This document shows, in pieces, positions 18,428 to 27,000 of a stretch of DNA of 64,000 nucleotides (positions are counted from its first letter, which is position 1; each line of letters starts with the position of its first letter). This stretch comes from Leadbetterella byssophila DSM 17132 (GTDB lineage: Bacteria > Bacteroidota > Bacteroidia > Cytophagales > Spirosomataceae). The position numbers and the translations under genes were made by a program. The notes beneath the pieces were generated by a model. The model did not search any database. It was not told the origin of the DNA and saw nothing but the letters and a program-made list of their open reading frames with translations. Location: assembly GCF_000166395.1 (NCBI RefSeq), contig NC_014655.1:3348001-3412000 (forward strand), written 5' to 3'.

Positions 18428-19255
18428 ATGAAAACAGAACACATACTAAAAGAATTTGAGAAACAATTAATTGAACAGCGATACGCACCTAATACTATCA
18501 GGGCTTATCTAGATTATTCAAAGTTGTATTTGCAACACGTACAGCCATACGAGAGTTTGCAAGACGTGCCACTTTCAGAGATTGAAAGCTTTGTAAAGCA
18601 AAAATCTGATCAGATATCTATTTCTTACCAAAAGGGCTTAGTAGGTGCCATCAAAAAGATTCATGATTTAGTAGGGAAGCAAAAATTAGAACTGAAGTTC
18701 TTGTATCCTAAAAGGAAGTTTGAATCCCTACCTAAGTATTTTTCCAAAGAGGAAATCAAACGGATCTTTGATGCCACACCAAATGTTAAGCATAAGGCCA
18801 TATTAATGATCATTTATAGTTGTGGATTAAGGGTGAGTGATCTGATAAATTTAAAGATGTCTGACATCAAGACGCACGACAAACTCCTGAGCATTAGATC
18901 TACAAAGAACAGTAAGGACCGTTGGGTAACACTTCCGGATCCATTGATTAAGATTTTGCGTTCGTACTATAATGAATATCAGCCTAAAAATTATCTTTTT
19001 GAAAATCCGGATGGCGGGCAATATAGTGAACGAAGTGTGCAACTAATACTCAAAAGAGCACTGAAGAATGGAGGGATTAAGACGGCAGGTACGGTTCATT
19101 CTTTGCGTCATTCTTTTGCTATTCATCTGCTTCAAAGTGGCACAGATTTACATACCGTTCAGTCATTGATGGGGCATCAATCCATTAAAACTACGGAGAT
19201 TTATGCCCAAATGATTCAAAGTAAACCCACTCCAAGTCCATTAGATTTTCTGTAA
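18428..19255 (+). CDS. Xer-like tyrosine recombinase/integrase
   Basis: A 275-residue site-specific recombinase. Residues ~1-95 form the SAM-like core-binding domain (YAPNTIRAYLDYSKLYLQHV); the catalytic domain carries Arg in CGLRVSDLINL, the HxxR motif in HSLRHSFAIHLLQ, a histidine in GHQSIKTTEIYAQ and the nucleophile tyrosine of the same motif. All pentad residues are present, so it should be active. ATG at 18428 was chosen over an in-frame TTG at 18422. It has no phage or transposon neighbours and no repeat resembling attachment sites was seen beside it, so it may be a chromosomal Xer paralogue or a lone integrase. Confidence 0.88.
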   Translation: MKTEHILKEFEKQLIEQRYAPNTIRAYLDYSKLYLQHVQPYESLQDVPLSEIESFVKQKSDQISISYQKGLVGAIKKIHDLVGKQKLELKFLYPKRKFESLPKYFSKEEIKRIFDATPNVKHKAILMIIYSCGLRVSDLINLKMSDIKTHDKLLSIRSTKNSKDRWVTLPDPLIKILRSYYNEYQPKNYLFENPDGGQYSERSVQLILKRALKNGGIKTAGTVHSLRHSFAIHLLQSGTDLHTVQSLMGHQSIKTTEIYAQMIQSKPTPSPLDFL

Positions 19256-19259
19256 GAAT

Positions 19260-19290
19260 AGGGGTACTAGATTTCTTTTCTTGTACCCCT
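19260..19290. terminator. Shared terminator between recombinase and repeat lipoprotein genes
   Basis: AGGGGTAC (19260-19267) pairs with GTACCCCT (19283-19290); the 15-base loop is pyrimidine rich. It lies between the convergent ends at 19255 and 19297 and can serve both. Confidence 0.75.
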
Positions 19291-19296
19291 TTCTGT

Positions 19297-22158
19297 TTAT
19301 TTCCTGAAGGAGCGTATATCTCCGTAATGTACAGATCCATTAGAGGTGACACAGTAAGCTCGATAATAGTATGTGAGAGCTGAAATTCCACCTAATCCGG
19401 ATATTTGCGCCGAGTAGCTATGTGGGAACCGAAGGTTATTAGGGGTACTAAAGGAAAGTTTAGTGCCATTTCCTAGGTTGATATCCGAATTCCTACCATA
19501 TACAATTCCGTGTTCAGTAATAGGATAGGTACCGGCACTTTGTAAGATACCTGCTACTTCCTGAACAGAGGAACTCAAGCTTCTATTGTCTCCCGTTGAA
19601 ACAGAAGGATTCGCCACCACATGTGTTTTGAATGCTACATCTTGACCATAATATGTCACTCCATTACTGATGGCATAGGCTCTGAAATGGTATTCAGATC
19701 CTTCTCTCAATCCATGGGCATCAAAACTGTAATCATGCGGATAAGTTATACCACTGCCAGATTTGGATGCTTTAGAATTGGAGGTGGTTGGATTGGGAGA
19801 GGTAGACCAGCAAACACCTATTTCTTGTACAGGATATGATCCTCCGTCGGCGATAAATCCGCTCAATCTCGCAAAATTAATGCTTACATCAGTAGCTTGT
19901 CCGGAAGCTATTTTAACTGGACGTTCATCAGGAGTAGTAATGGTGTTCACTGCTCCATAAGAAGTAACACCATTAGAGATCAGGTAAGCCCGGAAGAAAT
20001 AGGTGGTATTTTTATTCAAACCATTTACTTGTACACCGTAACTATAAGGATAATTATTCACACCTGAGCCGGCCACTGCCTTAGAGTTAGAGGTAGTGGG
20101 TCCGCTGGAAGTGCTATACACAATACCATATTCAGAAATAGGATAAGTTCCAGCCTGAGTGATGGTACCCAAGAATTTGGCGCTTGAAGTGTTGACTTCA
20201 GATGCTCCATCTGTTCTTACTTCCGGTTGTGTAACCGTAGTGGTAGTAAAAGTTCGGTTCTCACCATAGGATGTGCTGCCGTTTGATATAACGTAGGCTC
20301 TGTAATGGTAAGCAGTGTTTGGTGATAGCCCATTGATATCCATGCCAAAAGTATTAGGGAAGTTAGTCACATTTCCACTTAAAGAACTCTTAGAATTGCT
20401 AGTAGTGGGGTTAGTGGAAGTGCTCCAAACTATTCCTCTTTCAGTGATAGGGTAGGAGCCTGCACTTGTGACTGTACCAGAAAGGCGTACTGACGTAGGT
20501 CTAATGTTCTCTGCACCGTCCGTGCGAATTCCCGGAGCCACCAGATCTGGAGTTCTGAAGCTCAAGTTTTCTCCGTAAGAAGTTACACCATTTGAAATTA
20601 CATAGGCACGGAAATAGTAGGTGGTGTTTCTGTTTAGTCCATTAATGTCCATGCCAAATGAGCTTGGGAAGGAAGTAACATTTCCTGTCAATGCTGATTT
20701 CGAGTTGGAGGTGGTTGGATTAGCGCTAGTACCGTAAACTACTCCACGTTCTGTTATGGCATAGGTCCCTCCATTCAGAACTGTTCCTCCTAATCTTACG
20801 GAAGTAGGCGTGAAATTGCTGGCGGCATCGGTCCGGATGCCAGGTTGGGCTACGTCAGGAGTAGTAAAGGTTCTGAATTCTCCGTATGTGGTAACGCCAT
20901 TTGATATAACATATGCTCTGTAATGGTAGGTGGTGGTTTTGCTTAATCCTTTGATATCAAAAGTAAATGCAGTTGGGAATGATGTCACATTTCCGGATTG
21001 TGAAACCTTTGTAGTAGCATTTGCTTGCGATGTGCCATAAAGAATACCCCGTTCAGTGATAGCATAACTGCCTGCACTCAGTATTGTACCTCCTACTCTT
21101 GCTCCATCCGGACTTAGATTAGTTGCAGCATCTGTTCGAATTCCCGGAGGAGTAGCATCAGGAGTGGCGAAGGTTTTGTTTTCTCCATAACTAGTGACTC
21201 CATTAGAGATTACATATGCTCGGTAGTGGTAAGTGGTGTTCTTGGTGAGACCGGTGGCATTGACATTAAAGGAGTTCGGGAACGTGGTAACATTTCCTGT
21301 AATAGAGGCTTTAGTATTTGAGGTGGTGGGTTGTGCACTGGTTCCCCACACTATGCCCCTTTCCGTTATAGGAAGACTGCCAGCAGTGAGTACTGTTCCA
21401 CTTAAGGTGGCAGAATTCATTGTAATGTTTGCTGCAGCGTCAGTACGAATGCCCGGTTGAGCTATAGCAGGAGTCTTGAAGTTCAGGTTTTCTCCATACG
21501 TAGTTATTCCATTTGAAATGGCATATGCTCTATAATAGTAGGTTGTATTGGGTTGAAGGGATTTGATGTCAGCAGTAAAGGCTATAGGGAAAGCAGTAAC
21601 GTTATCTGTATATACTTGTTTGGTTTGTAAAGCAGTTGTAGGTGAGGTAGTAGTATTCCAAACTAAGCCGTATTCCGTGATATTATGGGTTCCTTTGGAA
21701 GTTAAGGTGCCTTTTATCCTCGCGGAATTGATAGTGATATTATCCGCTGCCTCAGTTCTAATGCCGGGAGGAGTCATGTTTAAGGTCTTGAATGTAGTAG
21801 ACTCTCCATAATAGGTACCTGAAGTAACCTGAGCAAAAGTACGGATATAGTAGGAAGTGTTCATCTTTAAACCCTTCAGGTCTGCACTTAAGGACAGAGG
21901 AGATGGAGTAGCAGGGTCTATTGCACCTTTTAGGATCTCAAGGTCTTGACCCACTACGGGGTCTTCATTACTTTCTGAGTACACGAAGCCATGTTCTAGA
22001 ATGTCTTCATTTCCCAATTTAGCTATGCTGGAGGAGGCTTTTGCCTCAGCGAAGGTGATCGCACTCAGGTTAACTTTCTCCAAGACTGGGGGAATAGGTG
22101 CTACAGCCTCATCGTGACAGGCAAATAGCATCAATATAAGTGGTAGGATCTTTTTCAT
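19297..22158 (-). CDS. Surface lipoprotein with nine tandem ~100-residue Fn3-like repeats
   Basis: A 953-residue protein with lipoprotein signal MKKILPLILMLFAC (Cys14). The rest is nine successive repeats of about 100 residues with the pattern PGIRTDAA...SARLSGT...GSYPITERGIVWGTS.NPTTSNSK...GNVTSFP...GLNKNTTYHYRAYVISNGVTSYGEN.TF. Repeats 3-7 are most alike and the first and last have diverged most. The repeat has the strand spacing of fibronectin type III-like modules. No catalytic residues or type IX secretion C-terminal domain were recognised. Last gene of the four-gene surface operon, 2 bp after the Fn3-like protein gene. The repeats suggest a stalk or adhesive role, which is inference. 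Confidence 0.85.
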   Translation of the reverse strand: MKKILPLILMLFACHDEAVAPIPPVLEKVNLSAITFAEAKASSSIAKLGNEDILEHGFVYSESNEDPVVGQDLEILKGAIDPATPSPLSLSADLKGLKMNTSYYIRTFAQVTSGTYYGESTTFKTLNMTPPGIRTEAADNITINSARIKGTLTSKGTHNITEYGLVWNTTTSPTTALQTKQVYTDNVTAFPIAFTADIKSLQPNTTYYYRAYAISNGITTYGENLNFKTPAIAQPGIRTDAAANITMNSATLSGTVLTAGSLPITERGIVWGTSAQPTTSNTKASITGNVTTFPNSFNVNATGLTKNTTYHYRAYVISNGVTSYGENKTFATPDATPPGIRTDAATNLSPDGARVGGTILSAGSYAITERGILYGTSQANATTKVSQSGNVTSFPTAFTFDIKGLSKTTTYHYRAYVISNGVTTYGEFRTFTTPDVAQPGIRTDAASNFTPTSVRLGGTVLNGGTYAITERGVVYGTSANPTTSNSKSALTGNVTSFPSSFGMDINGLNRNTTYYFRAYVISNGVTSYGENLSFRTPDLVAPGIRTDGAENIRPTSVRLSGTVTSAGSYPITERGIVWSTSTNPTTSNSKSSLSGNVTNFPNTFGMDINGLSPNTAYHYRAYVISNGSTSYGENRTFTTTTVTQPEVRTDGASEVNTSSAKFLGTITQAGTYPISEYGIVYSTSSGPTTSNSKAVAGSGVNNYPYSYGVQVNGLNKNTTYFFRAYLISNGVTSYGAVNTITTPDERPVKIASGQATDVSINFARLSGFIADGGSYPVQEIGVCWSTSPNPTTSNSKASKSGSGITYPHDYSFDAHGLREGSEYHFRAYAISNGVTYYGQDVAFKTHVVANPSVSTGDNRSLSSSVQEVAGILQSAGTYPITEHGIVYGRNSDINLGNGTKLSFSTPNNLRFPHSYSAQISGLGGISALTYYYRAYCVTSNGSVHYGDIRSFRK

Positions 22159-22160
22159 GA

Positions 22161-24050
22161 TTAATATGTAAAATACGTTTCCTTACTTTTTTCACTTTCT
22201 AAGCCATCAGGGCTGATGGTACACACGTAGTAGTAGTAAGTGCGACCTTTAATTACCGTTTTATCCAAATAATCATTTGTCTTTACCAATGCCAGTTTGG
22301 CGGGTTTCTTGCCCTTCTCGTACCGATAAATTTGATAATTGAACTCTTGGTCACCGTCAGGACTATCCCATAGGATTTTCATGCCTCCATTACGCTCCGG
22401 ACTTACTAAGACCCCACCAGGAGGGGCGGGTTTTCTGAGTACCTTGGAAGATTTTACAGGATTTGTATAGGGGCTACTAGTACCTGTCCAATTGACTGAT
22501 TTTATGCGATAAGTGGCATTTGTGACTTCATCTACATAGAAATTTTTATCTGTGTATAAGGTGTCTTTTGCCTGGCCTCTTTCTCTAAGAATAACATAGC
22601 CCGCTACCTCAGGCATGGATTGCCAGGTAAGCCAGATTTTATCTTCAACGGTCTGTAATGTAAAATCAACGGGAGCTTTTGGGACGGGTAAATTCCTTGT
22701 AGAAACCAGTGTTAGGGTGTCTGAAGGTATTCCCTCCTGATAACTCCGCGAGATGGTCCGGATATAATAATGGTATGTTTTTCCTCCTCCAGGATGTAAG
22801 TCAAGATAGTTATATTCTTGTTTTCCTCGAACTGCAGGTATCAACTCGGTAAGTAGATGATATCCTTCGTTGTTTATCTGACGGTAGATATGGAATCCTA
22901 CGGCTTTTGATTCATGTGTTGTCCAATTCAGTTGAGTTCCTTTTTCTGTTTCTTCTCCTGCAAAGGTTAGGACAGGACTTAAGGGACGGAAATCGTGACG
23001 GATTGCACTGTAAAGTGTGCTTTGTTTGGAATCTGTTATACCTTTATAACTAACTCTAAATCTATAAAAGTAGGTAGTCCCCGCTTCCGTATCTTCATCA
23101 GAATATTGGTTTTCAAATCCTGACATTTCATGGAGGGGTTGGAATTCTCCTTCTGAGCTGGTTCCTCTTTCTAGCAGAATAGATTGTACAATTTCAGGAT
23201 TCGTCTGAGTCCATTTTAGTGTAATTTTTTGTGAATCTGACGTGATTATTACTTTTACCGGAATAGGTAAAGTGGTTGGATCTAAGCTCGCAGTATGTAT
23301 TGTATCATTGTCAATACTTTGATTTCCGTACAAATCGTATGCTCTAAAGGTGTATTTGTATGGCTGGTAGGGGGTAGCGGAGCTGTCTCTTACGGAATAT
23401 TGAAGGGTATCTTTTGAATTACTAATAAACGCTTCAATGTTAAGTTTCTCGAAACCCTTTCCTGGACCTGCCCTGTAAACGTCGATCCAAACAGGCTTTC
23501 TCACTCCATATGCAGATAATTTGAAGTGAAATACTCCATTCAGGAATTGATAGGATTTAAGCTCCAAAGGAGCTGCGGCTAAGGGCTGGAAAGTGATTCT
23601 CTCTGATAAAAGTTCAAACCCCTTAGCGGTAATACGGTATTGATAAGTTTTACCTTTTTTTACGTCTTGGTCTAGCCATATGAGGTGAAAACCCGCTAGT
23701 ACCGGCATACTGTGTCCTACGGTCTTTAAAGATTCAACATCTGAAGTTTCTTTAACCTTTTTCCAAATGTTTTCTGTATTGTAAATGTCAAATTTGATGG
23801 GATAATCTACCCATTTTTGAGTTTCCTGCATGTTTTTGCGGAATTCATTGACGTCTTTCACAGGGTGTAGTTCTGCCACGGTCTTAAATGCACCTCCTTC
23901 AGATCGTTCTATTTTGTAGGAGCTATACTTTGTTCCGGGAGGATGTTGGCCTATGGTTATAAAGATGCCTTTTGGGCCGGAGTGAACTACTCCAGCGGTT
24001 TGAGCGAACATATAAAAAGGCATTATTAGAAGAAATAGTAAGGTTTTCAT
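22161..24050 (-). CDS. Secreted fibronectin type III-like multidomain protein
   Basis: A 629-residue protein with signal peptide MKTLLFLLIMPFYMFAQ. It is built from about five Fn3-like modules with recurring patterns such as AGTTYFYRFRVSYKG, GGKTYHYYIRTISRS, AGYVILRERG and KGRTYYYYVCTISPDGLESEKS. No enzyme motif was seen. The start codon overlaps the last base of the stop of the 1961-residue protein, and the next gene begins 2 bp after its stop, so the genes are transcribed and probably made together. A structural partner of the neighbouring surface proteins is likely. Confidence 0.82.
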   Translation of the reverse strand: MKTLLFLLIMPFYMFAQTAGVVHSGPKGIFITIGQHPPGTKYSSYKIERSEGGAFKTVAELHPVKDVNEFRKNMQETQKWVDYPIKFDIYNTENIWKKVKETSDVESLKTVGHSMPVLAGFHLIWLDQDVKKGKTYQYRITAKGFELLSERITFQPLAAAPLELKSYQFLNGVFHFKLSAYGVRKPVWIDVYRAGPGKGFEKLNIEAFISNSKDTLQYSVRDSSATPYQPYKYTFRAYDLYGNQSIDNDTIHTASLDPTTLPIPVKVIITSDSQKITLKWTQTNPEIVQSILLERGTSSEGEFQPLHEMSGFENQYSDEDTEAGTTYFYRFRVSYKGITDSKQSTLYSAIRHDFRPLSPVLTFAGEETEKGTQLNWTTHESKAVGFHIYRQINNEGYHLLTELIPAVRGKQEYNYLDLHPGGGKTYHYYIRTISRSYQEGIPSDTLTLVSTRNLPVPKAPVDFTLQTVEDKIWLTWQSMPEVAGYVILRERGQAKDTLYTDKNFYVDEVTNATYRIKSVNWTGTSSPYTNPVKSSKVLRKPAPPGGVLVSPERNGGMKILWDSPDGDQEFNYQIYRYEKGKKPAKLALVKTNDYLDKTVIKGRTYYYYVCTISPDGLESEKSKETYFTY

Positions 24051-27000
24051 TATTTAAAGGAATTGGAATTTACTCTTAATTCAAAGCTTGAATTCTGATG
24101 GGTAATAGTGCCGATAGCTGCTAGACCAATGGAGCCACTGGCGGAAGATTTATCACACAATGGCCCATCACAATCACTATCGCAACCTACTCCTCCTCCA
24201 TAATATGCTGAGCCGGTTATATTTATAAATCCGCCTACTTCTAGTAGGTATGTGTCATTACTATAGTAGGTTCCGTCCATATTGATTCCTGCACTAGCTT
24301 TCGCTTCGACTCCTGCACATGCAATAAGAACAGAAGCTCCTAGTCCAAACTCCGCATTTACGAATACTGACATGCCCATATTATAGGAGTTTACATTTCC
24401 AAAGTTTACTCCTAGTCTAACGTCTCCACCAATGGTTACTTCAAGTCTCGCAGAGACTACCACAAGGTCTATATCAAAATTGGGTATGACAGGGAAAGGG
24501 ATTTCCGCGCCGGCTTCCATAAAGAAACCGTTCAACCTGTCAATCTGTAGATATCCTTTGGGTAGTTCATTTAGAAAGCGGTAGTAGTAACTGTACTCTT
24601 TTAGAATACTTTCTATGGCTTGTTGTCTATCGCTTTTTCTGTGTAGATAGTCGCCCATCAACAGAAAACCACGGGCAGCTACTTTAGGATTACTCATCTC
24701 CATTCGGGCTGCCGATAGGAAATAGTAACCGTATTTGTCAACGGCAAACTCAATATCGGCTTCCACATCCATGCTGGCCAGTTGACCGGTATAATTCAAT
24801 TGACCCAGCAGTCTATGTCGGGCTAGGTCATATAGCATGGTAAGCTCTCCAAAGGGGGTCTCCATGTTTTCGAGTTTGACTGTGGAGGCATTTACACTTA
24901 AACCACCTATGGCCTCAAAGTTCAAGGTATTTGAACCGGGACTAAAGCCCATCTCTACTGGCATGTTTCCTGTGAATTTCAAGGTACTCCACATGCCATC
25001 GGCTACCTTCATGAGACCTTTCAATTGACTAACAATTATACGAGAGTTACTTTCCCCGCCTAGATACATGTTTTGACCTTGTGGAGGTTCATCTATTTTA
25101 ACTTGCGTGCCTGAGGGTCCATTAGTTTTAGTAAGGGTAAAGTCTATATTTTTAAATATGTCCGGATCCTCATTTTCTAAGCTGCCTTTCACCTCAAATT
25201 TACCATTGGTCAAAGTGATACTTGGTTGGACAAACTTCAACCTAACTCCTTGAATGACGGCGTTGGGCATGTTAAATGGACGAAGGGTGAATTGACTGTT
25301 TCCGTGGTACATCAAGCCGGTTTGGTAGGCTGGAAGTTCAGGTATACCCAGCTCCAGCAAACCATTTATGGCAAAGGTGGTTTCCGTAACTTCTACTCCT
25401 TGTACATAGAAATCAGTGATGTTCCTCACTTTAAATGGAGCAGGAGCAGGGACTATAAAGAACTCCTTATTACCGTCACTGTAAAACCATAGACTTGTGA
25501 AGTCTAGGTGATCTTCAGGTCGAGTTACCTGTAAATGTTGTCCACGTATTCTTGCTGCGTAATTCCCTATTTCAGGAGGCAGTACGGCTAGGTACCATCT
25601 TCCTGGGGTAGCTTCGTATCCGAAACTGGCTTGGGATGATACCATGAGAGGGATGTTTCCAGGCAGCATCAATTGTTCAATTTCCAAAGTATTTATATGC
25701 AGTCTGTCCGGATATAGGGTGGCATTTTGGAAAGGCATTTCCAGTCCTAATGCACGTACCTTCCCTCCAAGAAATATCCCTGCATTGTTTCCTGTGATTT
25801 TGGTTAAGTCCAGTTTGAACTGTTGAAGATTTACAGTATGCTGGAGAGTATTTGCAAAAGGCTTTAATTTTTTGTCATTTCCAATAGTTAGAATCCCGGC
25901 CGGTAAGTTCAGATCTCCTATGTTCTGCAACTGGGTTTTAATTCTAGTATCCAATAGAACCGAGTTAGCACTGAATTTTGATCCGGCACCTAGTGCCGTA
26001 GCGGAAAATTCTCCTGTATAGACAAGTTTGAATTCAAAATTTCCTCCTGAAGCGTTGCAAGGAATGATGTCTAGTATGAAGGAGGCTATCGGACCACTAC
26101 TAAAGGAATTCATGAGCATTTGTCCGCTTTTTTCCTTGAGATACATTTTACTTTCAAACTGGAAATTGGGGTCATTAAATGAGATGGATCTAATACCTAT
26201 TTTTGCTTGAATAACCCCTGTACCTTGTGATCCAAGACGATTAAGTCGAAGTTCAGTTAAATCCCCTGCATAGCTCTGGTGAACTAAAACCGGTAGTTCT
26301 GGAAGCTGAAGGGCAAATGGCAAGGTTTGTGGTCTTGCATAAGGGACATTATCTTCATTATGTTTATTGTCTTTTATGAGGGTAATGTCGTCTATCTGTA
26401 ATAGTTCGTTAGTTGTAACCCATCCTTGTTGAGGAAGAGTAAGTAGGGCATTGACCCTAACGGAAGAGCCTACTTCTGTTAATTGGGTCACTTCCATAGG
26501 GAATCCAAGCAAGGCTCTGATGTCCATGTCATCATAGATTCTTAGATCAAAATTGATGGTGGTTTGGTCACTCTGGGCATGTTGCGCATAAATTTTACCA
26601 TACTTTACTTCATTCTCTCTACCTTCAGTGTATTCAAGACCTACTAATCCTGATCCTCCTTTTGAGGCGGTGAAAGTCAGATTGATATCTGCTGGAACAT
26701 TTTCCAACATATATTCTCCGGCATCATTTGTAAAGGTCTCTATTAGGGGAGAAGAATTTTTTACACGCACTCTCGCATTAGCAACCGGACTTTCTCCTAC
26801 CGTTACTCTTCCACTAACTTTTCTGCCTTTTCTAAGGGTTACATTTACTATTTGCCATTCTTTGCCGGAAGGGTTCATGACATTCTTTTCTACTTGAACT
26901 AAACCACTTCCCTGCGGGCCACTAATATGAAAGATAAATGGCCCGTTTGAAGAATTGGAGAAGGCGAACTCAGCCCTTCCTGCCTCATTTGTAATCTTTT

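Noticed and set aside
19297-22158. CRISPR-like array suggested by regular repeats
   Set aside because: The period is about 300 bp and the repeats are translated Fn3-like modules, not short repeats with spacers.
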